A stretch of 64,000 nucleotides of DNA, from positions 3,332,467-3,396,466 of the forward strand of contig CM035305.1 of NCBI GenBank assembly GCA_002900995.3. The letters run 5' to 3'. This DNA is from Ganoderma boninense (taxonomy: Eukaryota > Basidiomycota > Agaricomycetes > Polyporales > Polyporaceae). Below, piece by piece: positions 1 through 10,910 of this stretch. Position numbers and translations under genes: made by a program. The first letter of the stretch is position 1. Each line of letters starts with the position of its first letter. Below the pieces are notes generated by a model that saw only the letters and a list, made by a program, of their open reading frames with translations, made no database searches and was not told the DNA's origin.

Positions 1-2596
1 GTTGTGCTGGTCACGCGCCGGCTGGGGTGAATGGAGGTATGAGTATGGAGCAGAGAGCAATCTGACCATATGCATGCGCACCTTGCTGTATGGAACCCGC
101 CCGCCGCTGTTTATGGAAATCGGAAGGGATTTTCCACGACGGTCACGGAGCTTCACCGCCCACGGACGACGAGCGTCCCCGCTGAAAACGCCGCCTGCAC
201 CTTCTACTATCGGAACGGATCTGTATCCTTAATGGATTCCGCGCTCGAGTCAACCCTCCGATTGAGACGAGGGGGCCTTGCGCTGCGTCTTCGTTCTTCT
301 ACGCCTCGCTTCGTCCCTCCTTCGCTGGCATTAGGGCGGAAAATGTGCCCCATAATCGGCCCGAGAAGGCGGTTGTTAAAGAGTCGTGTAAGTCGTCCGT
401 CGCGCGAGGCAGGCGCACTGTCATCGACCGCGCAAGCGTGGCCTTACATAAAACGAGACTCTCCTCTGCGTCGGCGTCCAAGTGCTCTGCTGGTGTCGCC
501 GGGCTCGTCTGCTGCCACGGAGGCTGGCTGCGGCACCCGTCAACTGAGGCCCGCCCGCCTCTGAGTCTCAGGACTGCGGCGAGTCTCTAGTTTCGGCGGC
601 CAACCCCGTCGACCCCACCGAGCCACGACAGGTAGAGTCCGCTATACAAGTCAAACCTTTTAATTTTCGGAGATCCCGCCAAGATGAGGTACGAAAAACG
701 GCTCGCGGAGTCAAACACGACCGAGTGCAAACTTCAAAACGCTCCACGCGCCGTCATACGGCCAACGCCAGCTCCAAAGACTCCGCCTGATCTAGGTATC
801 CCACAGGCTGGGCCTCAGCGATACGCCGAGCACTTGTCACCCCCCCTTCGCGGTACAGCCTACTAAACACCTGGCACCAGATAACACCTTGCGGTTGATC
901 GGGATTCGGGGCTCGGGGCTGAGCGATCGTCTGGTGCGTCCAAGGATGCTGCGATGGCTTGCTTGCGACACTCGCCGTGGCTACAGTTGGATTGCAACGC
1001 CGCATTGTTCGATGGATGGGACCGCAGGGGGCATTGGGCGAGCCGGTGCAGCAGGAAGGGGGAACTGTGGCGGCATCCAAACAAGATGCCCACAATCTGA
1101 TAGGCCACCCGCGCTGAGCCCCCCCGAGATTAAGGGAGCGTCTAGGAAAGCCTCGGAGCGCGGCCGGAGTCATCTGGTGATGGATGATCAGACCTAAAGG
1201 CAATCCGGAGAATGGGGGGATAGCGTTTGACGGGTTGGGTAGGGGAGAGTGTGCGGCGGAGGTCAGATGCTGCGTGTGCGCGTCTGGTATCGTACCGACA
1301 TCTTCCACGGTGGCACAAGAATGTAGAGTTGCATGTTTGTCATTCGAGCATCGAATCGTCCGCTGGACTGTCTCCGAGTTGGACCGGAGAGCCACGGACG
1401 GCGTGGGCCAGCATCCGGGCCGATCGAAAGCAGGTTGAGGAGCTGGAGGATGGGGAATGGCTGCGTGCGGGATAAGTTGTCAGAGGGAGTCGCTGTGGTC
1501 TTACGTACGGATTGTTCTGTGAGATGGGAACGATGGGGAGGATTATCACACGAGGCTCGCGGCTAGAATGATTATTGTGATGACTGGGTTGACGTCCTGA
1601 AAAGAGAGGCGCGTACGGAGTTGAGACGCGCAGGGCCGCAGGAGACTCGAGGCGAGCCTAAGAGAGGAAGGAGGGGCTTGTGGGAGAGGACAGTGATTTT
1701 AGGAATGTAGGAGTGAATCGGAGGGCTCAGGAAAGAAGGGGGACGATGTCGGGGACGCAGAGCGAGCACCGTGGCGCGCACGCCGAATATGAGTGCGCAA
1801 GGATCTGTGCCTGAGAGCTGCCAGCCCTAATGATGCGCCCCGGGGCCCGGCGATGGCCGCTGCCTCATGGCCCGAGTCTCGCTCAAAGGCGGCGTCGAGG
1901 CAGCTGCGGCCGCGCTCGACGCGTCTGCCGGGGACCGGGCGCGCTGGGAGGGCAACAGCGTGCGTGGCCAGAAGCTGCAGACGGGAGAAGGAGCTGCGGG
2001 CGCACGGAGGGATGATACGCAGAGCAAGGAGCGTTGAATGCTCTATTCCATGTCCTCCTGCAGGCCGGCTCCGGGTGCACTCCCGCCGCCGTGAACCTCC
2101 CCGAAACGGGGCGTGGTGTGTTTTGGGGCGGAAAGCGGGAGGGGCGATGGCTGAAATGGGGCGAGATTGGGGCAAACGGGGGGGTATAGCTGGCGGTGTT
2201 GGGTGATTTGATAGAAATAGCCGGGGACGCTCCTGGGCGCGTGCAAGGACAAATCTGTACTCTGTCTACGTCCACCAGCTGCTCTCCGTCCCGTCCCAAG
2301 GCTCCCTCCCCGGCCTCCCTTTACGACCTGCACGAACTTGCACGACGTATATCTGCTTATTATCTTTTATCCTCCTCTTCTCGTCTTTGCTCTCTCTCGC
2401 CTGTCACGACCCTCTCGTCCTCGATCGTTCGCTCTTGAGGCACGTCCCGCCGTTATTGTTACCCTCTCGCCCCCCGTTGACCCCCCTTTGCAGATCTCCA
2501 CATTCTATACTCTCGTTTCTTCCACTTTGAGGTGCGTATCCCCCGCCCACCCCGCCCCTCCGCCACCCCCATGGCTGAGGTACCGTGCCAGCAGAC
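1..2596. other. No recognisable gene; upstream region of the Ras-like gene
   Basis: Several open frames up to about 210 codons occur here on both strands, but none resembles a known family and none is joined by convincing introns. The last 250 bases (about 2330-2570) are strongly pyrimidine-rich on the + strand, with runs of CT and CCTC. That is typical of fungal promoters and 5' leaders, so this part probably holds the promoter and leader of the GTPase starting at 2597. Confidence 0.5.
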
Positions 2597-3461
2597 ATGG
2601 ATAGCTGGAGAGTTGCCGTTCTTGGTGATGGAGGTGTAGGAAAGACTGCACTGGCTGTTCAGGTACTTGCCATCCTTCTCCTATCTCTGCGCCCTCGCTC
2701 AAAGTCGTCCGCAGTTCACACTCAATTGTTTCGTCGGTAAGCCGTCCTGTCACGCCCAGTCCTTGGCATGCTCTCAAGGCACACCCCCCCTGGCGGCTGC
2801 CACTGCCCAACAGAGGTGATTCCCATTGTGGCGTACAATATGTGGACCCTGTGCTCACTGGCTCTAGACATACGATCCGACGATAGAAGATGCATATCGG
2901 AAGCAGCTCGTAGTCGACAACCGCATGTGTTTCGTGGAAGTCATCGATACGGCAGGACAAGGTGCGTTGGAACTCCGTGCATTAGCCCCGGCGACTCTGA
3001 TCAGGCGACACAATAGAGGAATATGCGACGCTTCGAGACCAGTGGGTCAGGTATGATCATTCGTATCTCCGTCCAGCGTCCCCCGGTCCGACTTGTATTG
3101 CAGGGAAGGCCAGGGCTTTATCCTGGTATACTCGATTGCATCGCGGGCGACATTTGATCGGCTCGACGTCTTCCGGCAGGCCATGCTGAAGGTCAAGCGA
3201 CAGAAGCCGGTCTTCATGCTTGTCGGGAACAAGTCCGACAAACAGTACGAGAGGGAGGTCTCGCGGGAGGAGGGCGCGGCGCTGGCGCGGACGTTTGGCT
3301 GCGAGTTCCTAGAAACATCAGCAAAAACGGCGCATAACGTGGAACGCCTCTTCATGAACCTCGTTCGGCTACTTCGATCGACGAAGCAGCTGGAACAAGG
3401 AGTACAAGGCCCTGTTCGGGCACCGGAGAAGGAGAAGAAGCGCAAGTGTATTATCATGTAG
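2597..3461 (+). CDS. Ras-like small GTPase with C-terminal CaaX (CIIM)
   Basis: A membrane-anchored GTP/GDP switch of the Ras family, predicted at 191 residues, the usual size. Exons: 2597-2662, 2715-2736, 2814-2815, 2868-2961, 3017-3050 and 3104-3461 (576 nt, divisible by 3). Visible motifs are the P-loop [10 protein letters not shown] at residues 9-18, the effector loop YDPTIED, switch II DTAGQEEY with the catalytic Gln, NKSD for guanine specificity, and ETSAK. The tail is lysine-rich and ends in CIIM, a prenylation signal. The effector codon for Glu before TYDPTIED forms only if a 2-nt exon (AG, 2814-2815) is included; skipping it breaks the frame. The start is the first ATG before the P-loop. 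It is a Ras-subfamily protein, not Rho or Rab. Which fungal Ras paralogue it is cannot be settled here. Confidence 0.95.
2814..2815 (+). other. Candidate 2-nt micro-exon in the Ras-like gene
   Basis: The preceding exon ends at 2736 with one leftover G, and the next exon must begin in phase 0 at 2868 to give TYDPTIED. Between them, CAG|AG|GTGATT at 2811-2821 supplies an acceptor, two bases and a donor. G plus AG gives GAG (Glu), the residue expected in [11 protein letters not shown]. The flanking introns are 77 and 52 nt, normal for this genome. Confidence 0.75.
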
Positions 3462-5600
3462 GGCTCCCTCAGGACTATATAGAACTGACCCATCTTCCCG
3501 CCTACTTACCTCCTTCTATGATACCACGTCTTCGTCTTCTTTCTGGTTGGGTTTATTACGTCTTCGGGCTCTGTTTCGGGCCCATCTGTGCCCCTAACAC
3601 GACGATCTTCTCCCTTGCTTCTCAATGTACATATATCCCCCCTCACGTTAAGTGGCTGTACATTGTGCTCTGGACGTGTACTCTCCCGACGACTCGAAAT
3701 CTTTGCCAGGCTGTGCTCATCTACGAGATGAGTGCGCTCACTGAGGTACTGCCGCGGTAAGCACAGGTATGCGAGCGTCTCCAGAGGACAGTGCACGAGT
3801 CGGCGCCACTGTCTTCTGCCTGAAACTGACGACAATTAGATCTGTATGATCATTGTGTCCTGCACCGGGGTTAGTTGGCTGACATGGCAGCAGCTCGTAT
3901 TAGGTCACCCCGACGCAGCGTCCATAGCTTCGGAGGCTGTTCGAGGATCCAAGTACAACAACACTGGCCCTGGGCACGCACACCGGACTCCGTGGTTCGG
4001 ATGGAGGATCGCTCCCAACTCCGAGAGGCTTCTGTCGGTCACCGACGGAAGCGGCCTCCGTGCGTCCGCACGATGCTTCCCCGCGTATCCACTCTGGCTG
4101 CGCAGGCCTCCGGCCGCAAGTGCGGGCTGATTCGAGACTATCCGCGGTTGTGTGCTGTGCCGTACGCGCTCTGCCGACGGCTGCATCTCCACGTCTTCTC
4201 CGCGTCCCGACTCCCAGTCCATGCAGTGTCCGTGCGCAAGGATCGGCCGACGCGTAGCACCGACGCGCATACAGCTTCGCGGCACCGCTCGGTGGCCGGT
4301 GAGACGAATGCGGCGGGCCCACATACGGGGTGCAGGGGGGCATGATGCGCTGATTAGGTGCTGCTCTGGGAATCCTGCCCTCCGCCAATCCACACGCGCC
4401 CGAACAGCCTACCTAGTGTGGCCGGCAAACCTGCATGCGAGATACTAGTGGGCGCAACCCTGGGGGCCCGGCCGAGGTTTATCCCGTGCCATTTTGCAAA
4501 CCAGCCGAAAAAAATGGCAGACGATCTAAATCGTGGGTGTATTTGTTTACGGGGTTCAGAGTTGGCGAGTCGCTGCTCTAGAGGGCCGCTGAAACACAAA
4601 CCTGGGGCCATAGTCTACGGATTATGACGGGCGGTCTCTGGCGCACTGGGGCGAGACTCGGATCCGGAGCCCGGGGAGTCCCGTGTACACATAGTGCTCT
4701 ACACTGGCATGCAGAGAGACGAATTACCTGCCCGGAGCAGCCAAGAGAGTTGGACATGTTAGGAGTTACGTCTGCTGATCGTGGCATGTGCGGTGCGGCG
4801 TGGCCAGCGGTTTGTGGCGCGGACGTCGATATTCGCTTCAGGAATTCGTCGTCGATGCGTCCATCGGCGGCCAGCCCGTTGGGAAGCTTCTGGACGACCC
4901 GGATTCGCCCAGAACTGAGCATGTTGGACGGTAAAACATGATAGGGATGTGCATACACAGATGTTTTTGCTTTTGTATAGCTAAATTGGCCCCCCAACAC
5001 TGGAGCATTTATTTGTAAATCGAGGAGCCCGCTGCTGGGTCCGTGTAACCAGGTAGACGGAGTACTAAACGAGCACAGTGACTTCTCCACGGATCCGGGA
5101 ATTAGAACTCTATGTCGGAAATGACTGAACAACACATGTGTGGATGCGACATCTTTTTGTTTGTGACATCCGGCTGGGCCGACGTTGTCCAAGCCCCAAG
5201 AGATTTTTGGGTCCAACAAGCTGGCGACGACCCAGTGAGACGGCTTCGCACCACCTCCACGTTGAACGGAGTCTTGCTCACTCCGCTCGTTGCTACCTCA
5301 AAACAACATTCGCAGGGGGCGGCCGGAGAGCGGTCCCGATACGGCAACAAATTGCACTGAAAACAAGTATCCTCAAAAATAAAACCAATGCCATGTGGGG
5401 CGGCTTCTCCGCCTCGTGGGGTAGTAAGATTGACGACATGGTCTGGCTGTGTCACCAACCAGCATGCGAAAAGTCGACGTACGGTATGTATACTACAGCA
5501 GGCAGCCGCACGTATTGTGGTCTGCCAACGAGGGTATCTCTACGTTGCGAGGTTATGCCCAATGTCCTATATGCAAGGCCCGACTAGGAAGAAAAGGAAA
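3462..5600. other. Gene-poor region, nothing recognised
   Basis: About 2.1 kb between the Ras-like gene (+) and the end of the PMP24-like gene (-). Open frames such as the 213-codon one at 4578-5219 (-) have no recognisable domains and compositions like random translations. The first few hundred bases presumably hold the 3' UTR of the GTPase. No transposon ends, tRNA or tandem repeats were seen. Confidence 0.4.
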
Positions 5601-6363
5601 TCACTTGTTGTGCCAAAGCAGCGTCTTCAAGTTATTCCAATGGTTCGAGTCCCGGTACAGGTATGTCATGGAGTTGAACATGCCGGGCTGAATTGTCTCC
5701 CCGCGCTCCTTGAACAGCCACATGACAGCGCCCCAGCAGATGGCAGCGAAGATGGAGAATTGACGCGAGTCGGGCGGGAGTGGTCTTCCCGGAGCAGTGG
5801 GGGAGTTCGAGTATGGTGATTTCGCGCGAGCGAGGAAGGAGGATACGACACGAGAGCAGACGTACAATACGATCTGGATAATGAACGAAGGTGATTGGTC
5901 GAGGATGAGGAACGACGACTGGGATGAACGGAGTACGGGATTCGTACCTGTTCGTTGACAGCATTCCTCTCGCCGAACACAATATAACCCCCAATTAACC
6001 CCGCGATGAATGTATCGGCACTACGCTCCTTGCCGCCGTTGATCTTCTTCTGTACGACAAGCAAAGTCTTGTACAGAGAGACAAACTTGGCGAGGTTCAG
6101 CGCATGCTGCCTGGTCGCGCGATAGATTGTCCTGAGCCGCGTTGACCAACTGCAGGTTTAGGTTTCGTTGAAGTATGTTAGCCAGGGCAATGGGGCAGTA
6201 GTCAATTGAGTACCGACTCTCCGCGGCCAAAGAGGATGGCCATAATTAGTGCGTGGGGGAAGCGCACTTTTACGCCATATACGAAGCCATTGCGAGCACC
6301 CTTCAGGATGGCGAGGTAGTCATGGTACGCCGGATTGGACAATATAGCCTCTAGCGCGGACAT
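5601..6363 (-). CDS. Peroxisomal membrane protein PMP24/PXMP4-like (Tim17 family)
   Basis: An integral peroxisomal membrane protein of the Tim17/22/23/PMP24 superfamily; its biochemical role is not well defined. Exons are 6218-6363, 5948-6149 and 5601-5873 (621 nt, 206 residues), close to the human PXMP4 length of 212. Family signatures are RNGFVYGVKVRFPHALIMAILF near the N-terminus (read in two pieces around the conserved RFPHAL), GLIGGYIVFGE in the middle, and SMTYLYRDSNHWNN near the C-terminus, with hydrophobic stretches between them. The start is the ATG of MSALEAIL. An upstream in-frame ATG at 6429 would add 22 poorly conserved residues. The first donor (GA|GTCGGT) is weak but is the only one that keeps the frame. 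Confidence 0.9.
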
Positions 6364-6733
6364 GTCGCCGGTGCAGGATTGGTTCAAGGACGGCCGAAGA
6401 GGCTGTAGGTGGGCTGGGCAAGAGGACAAGATGGTATTTGTGGCTGAGACCTTTGCTGGCAGCAGTCCGCTCTCACCTCAGAAGCAGCCGGATCTAGACG
6501 CCCCGCCCACACAATCACATGGCTTGGGTCGTCCCGGCCCGGACTTGCCTGACATCAGGATTCGGGTGGTACCGCGCACGGACGGACGACTAGGCATGCT
6601 CAAACGACGACATGTTATGGCAAATGATACAGCAATGGAACCTCTCAATACATGAATACTGCAGCTACCTGTTTACTTCTTCGATGTCGCGAAAAAGTCG
6701 TCCCTGAAGTCCAGCCCCGAAGTTGAAGTCACC
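6364..6733. other. Intergenic: 3' end of chromodomain gene and promoter of PMP24-like gene
   Basis: About 370 bases between two genes on the - strand. It must hold the 3' UTR of the upstream gene and the promoter of the PMP24-like gene. No other feature is visible. Confidence 0.5.
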
Positions 6734-9700
6734 TCAATCTGCGCCAAACGGCTCAAGGTCATTCACCATCCAGAACATATCCGAAAGATACGCCACACTC
6801 ACCCCGCACTTGTCCTCTCGGAAATTGGTGTCAGTCTGACCCTTACCCTTGACCACCACGAACCGCCGGTATTTGTCCATGATGGCGGGCTGCATCTGCA
6901 TCCTGAGCATGTCGCGTGCGATTTCCCTCTCAATCGCCATCGGCAGGTCGGCGTCCGACGTGTTGGCGAACTGCTCCGCCGCAATGCGGAGACACTCCTC
7001 TAGAATTTGTCTTGCGTTCATGGACGGCAGGCGGAGCATCCACCGTGTCCACAAGAGCGAGGCATCATCCTTGGAGGCCGGGTCTCGCGGAACCGTTGGG
7101 GCATGCAGGAGAGCGATGGTCCCTTTCTCAATAGCCTTGAGAAGATCCTCATAGACGAATCCACCTCTGTGTAATAGTAGATGCGTGAGTGGGCGCATGA
7201 GAATGAACGGGAGTCGACTGACTCGTCATATACGCGCAACGGGTGCTGTCCCTGGCATGTGAGCTTCGCGATCATGGCTACCACGGAGGGCAAGATGTAG
7301 CAATCCCATATCGGATGCTCAGCGATCTCCTTGATGCAGCGGAACGCCTTCCAATGTCCTTCAATGATCGCAGAAGGCGTAAATGTCACGATCCCGCCTG
7401 TGCATTACGAATCAAAACGGCAGATCGTCAGAGAAGTGTTACGACAAACAGCAGCCACCCGAACTGATACGTCGACGTCGCGTTGCCCGACAGCTCGTAC
7501 TGACCTAGAACGTAGATCTCGCGGATGCCCCACCGCTCCCGGGGCACGCTCGGGTGCGTCCCGTATGTCATAAATCGCAGCTCAGACTGCTTCATGCGCC
7601 GCAAGGCAAGCGCCGGCAGCGCATGCAGCGTCTCCACTGCGCCCACATGCACGAAGACGATGCGCACGTCGGTCTTGTAGCCCACTTCTCGCGCTTGAGT
7701 GCAAGCCCCCAGGATCTCCTTGAGCAGTGATGTCTCGTAGCCGATGGCCCCCATCGACGTTGTGTCAGCCGGTTCGTTCCAGATGCAGTACGGGCGAGAC
7801 GACTGCGTCTGGAACAAAAATTCGTATAGGGATTTGGGGAAGCCAAGGTTATAAAGTGCTTGATAGAAGCGGCGTTGCGTGGTGACCTTTCGCCCGGCGG
7901 CCTCTAGAGCGGCTGCGAACGCAGGGTCAAGCGTGCGTTCTAGCGTTGGGGATCTTGATTTCCAGGCCATTGCGCGGAATTCTTTCGTTCTCAGTTCCCA
8001 TGGCACCAAGGCCACCTGGAGGGATGTCTCGCGGGGCAGTGTGGGGGGGATCTTAAGAAGCCTCTCGGAGATTTCGTGACCTGTGGGGAAGACGAGCAAG
8101 AGGCCGACAGAGTTGTCGTCTATGTAAAGATGCGCGAAGGAGAACTAACCAAAGACGACTTAGCGGGAGATCATTTCGGGAAAATTCGTCACGTACAAAG
8201 GACCGCGATTTCATGAACGCGCCCAATTGTTTAACCGCATCTGCATCCTTGTCTCCCGCTGGGGTGAGCTTGGCGAACTGTTGAGCACGTGCGGAAGCTA
8301 GCAAGAACAAGTGCAGCGAAGAGAGGTCGTGGAAAGCAGAAAGACGAATATTTTCGCTGGTGAGGCATATATTGAATCGCAAGCCATTGGGGTGAGGCTC
8401 CGTGGGCTCCGAGAGCATGATTTCACACAGGCGCTCTCCCCTGTCACGACTGACATCTATGAAGAGGTCGCCTGTCCACTTCCACTTCTTCTGGATGCTA
8501 TAATGCCGTCAGCAGTGGCTTCCAAGGCAAGCGATCTGATAAATGCTCACCGTGGCAGGAACGTTTTCGCCTGCGCTGCTCGAATAGGAACAGGTGGGGG
8601 CGGCATCTCGACAGCATCCTCTCTACAAAAAGGTGAGCAATTGGACACCGAGAATGGGAATGAACGTACTGCATGGGAGATGCCATCCTTTGCGAGTGTC
8701 AGTCAGGACCCCAATCATACAAAAACCTTGGACCACTTACGCAGCGGGCATGATGTCCGTCAAGAACCTGTCAGCTTCCGCCATCGGATCTTTCGCAGCT
8801 ATAACCGCTGGGGGTTGCGCCAGCCCTGACAACGTCCGCCGAGGAAGGGGTAAGGGCGGTCGTCTTCTGCCAGTTAACACTGATATTGCCCGACAAATGG
8901 AATAGGAATTTACCTTGGTTCTGCAGGAACCATGCCTGGAGCATGCGACTCCGAAGTGGGCGTTCCACGGCCTCCTGGTGCTGGAGATTGGCCATCGGAG
9001 GCTGACGTAGACCGTCTAGGCAATGGGGGAACAACTGGTGAAGGCACGACCGGGCTTTGGGTAGGGGATGGAGCTGCAGCAGTGGCACTGTTTTTCCTGA
9101 ATGACAGCTTCGACAAGTCAAGTTTCTGAGGGGCTGATGGGCCTGCTGTTGGGGGAGGTTGGGGCATTCGCTGCGCCAGCCGGGCTTTCGTCGCGTTGCC
9201 GGCCGTTCCAGTGATCTGCATGGGCATCTCCACGATCTGCCTTTTCGCAGTACGCTGGGTCGATACGTCGATGGATGGTCGTTTCATCGGCACCGTGGGC
9301 AGGGCTGCCGGGGTAGGGAGTGACTGCAGGGCTACCTCTGGCGATGATACGCTCTTCTCTGAGAAGAGAGAACCGGCAGAGTCGCTGTGATCGGCGTCAA
9401 CGGGTTTTCTCTTCGCGGACCCCATCTGCAGGTGGACAAAAGCATGAGGTTTCTTTATATGTGCGTCTTTCGGAGCTTCGTACCGGTGGGATGATGATAG
9501 TTGCCGTCTGCTTCTTCAGTTTGGACAAGGGTTTTTCATCTTTGTCTGTCTCATCGTCATCAGACTAGAGTCGAATCAGTAAACCGAGCAGTTGAGTGCT
9601 GCGGTGAGAGTTACTTACCGAAGCAACGAGGGCCTTTGCGCGCTTCTTGCCTTTGGACCGCACCGATGACAAAGGAACATTATCCGAGTCGTCCTGTAAA

Positions 9701-10573
9701 TAGAGCTCAATTTGTAGACTGACGACTGTAACTCAACCGGCACGGACCGAGAGGCGTTCCCGTTTCACTTTTGTTGCCTTGGCTCGCTTCTTGGGAGCTG
9801 TTGGTTTCTTAGCCACAGCCTACAAACGCGATGAGATTACAGGCTATGACCACAGTGTTGAATTTGTACGACCTTCCCCTTGGGGTTCTTGTTGATGCTC
9901 GGAGCCGCGACTTTGCCTTTCCTTTTCTCAGGGGGGAGAGAGGGCATGGGTTCATCGTCGCTATCATCTTCGCTACTGTCTTCAACCTTTTTCTTGTTCT
10001 GCCTGGCAAACATCTTTTTCTCTTTCTCTGTCCAGAACGGTCAGAAAGGAGCGAAGTATCAAGAGGAACAGCACCAACTGATCCAGGAAGGTGTGGCATG
10101 GACCGTAGCGCCTTCAAAATAGTCGTTATCATCGACGCCCACATCTCGCCAGAACTCTGTAAGCAGTCGGGTGCATTTTTCTAGATTTTCATCTGGCTCC
10201 CATCTACTCGAAGTTAGACGGCGAAAGGGGAGAATCGCGGACGGCACATACGTGTCTTCAGAAGAGGAATAGTTCGCCCACTGCAATGCCCAGAGGATGA
10301 GACATAGTACGAAGCTTAGCGATGTACAGGTACCTTAACAAGATATTTCTACAGCGACGCGTTAGCATAGCATCACGGCATTGGGAACAATGGTGTCAAG
10401 TACGTACCCATTCGCCATCTTCTACCTTTGCAGCTTTGACGACCTCTAATGGGAGGAGCCGTGTTTGCACCTGCTTGTACACCAACGAGCGCAGAATTCT
10501 TACCAACAACGAACTGGGTGTCTTCACCATCCGACTCGTCCTCGACTATCACTGGTTGTTTCTTCTTGCCCAT
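6734..10573 (-). CDS. Chromodomain protein with basic/Pro-rich middle and conserved C-terminal domain
   Basis: A predicted nuclear protein that would bind methylated histone H3 through an N-terminal chromodomain. It starts MGKKKQPVIVEDESDGED. The chromodomain then runs from FVVEVVKAA through KYLVKWANYSSSEDTWEP to LLTEFWRDVG, with the aromatic positions expected to form the methyl-lysine cage. It is assembled from short exons, including a 15-nt exon at 10334-10348 encoding KYLVK. Next come acidic and Lys-rich segments (EKKMFARQNKKK, KKRAKATKVKRERL), a Pro/Ser-rich linker (about 8910-9425) and a long C-terminal region. That region includes LFIDVSRDRGERLCEIML, FVHVGAVETLHALPALALRR, TYGTHPSVPRERWGIREIY and TFTPSAII, and ends in DLEPFGAD. 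I recall this tail in other Agaricomycete chromodomain proteins but know no function for it. One intron near 8120-8200 has an uncertain donor. A heterochromatin role is inferred. Confidence 0.85.
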
Positions 10574-10910
10574 TGGCTAGTGTGGTCGCGTTACTACCGA
10601 TCGACTTCACGGAGTTTGAAGCCTGTTGGGGTGGCGGACGGTCGAGACTGAGTGAAGCAACAGACCAGACGCTTCCAGGCCGGGCAGATGGACGTGTGCA
10701 AGCAGACGAAATATATGTGTACAAGGGACGTCGAGGAGCAGACGGAGCTGTGGCACGCGCCGAGAATGGTAATCCCCGAGAACGCGTCCTGCTGTATGGG
10801 CGCCTGTACCCGCTAGATCGCCTTCCAGATCGCAGATCCGTTGTTCAGGACCAATCTCCACGACTCTCGACCGTCTCTCAGGCCTCCAACTCCCTCCTCC
10901 CTTCCTAGCA
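10574..10910. promoter_or_regulatory. Shared upstream region of two divergent genes
   Basis: 337 bases separate the start codons of the chromodomain gene (-) and MTC1 (+), so both promoters must lie here. The last 70 bases before the MTC1 ATG are pyrimidine-rich. No specific factor site can be claimed. Confidence 0.5.

Noticed and set aside
754..1395. 213-codon open frame on the - strand near the left edge.
   Set aside because: Rich in Pro/Ser/Arg/His with no domain or homologue recalled; nothing supports translation.
4578..5219. 213-codon open frame on the - strand in the gene-poor region.
   Set aside because: No recognisable motif, no supporting introns, and composition like random translation; probably chance.
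5640..5660. GGTTCGAGTCC resembles a tRNA B box.
   Set aside because: It is inside the PMP24 coding sequence (YRDSNHW on the other strand), and no A box or acceptor stem could be paired around it.
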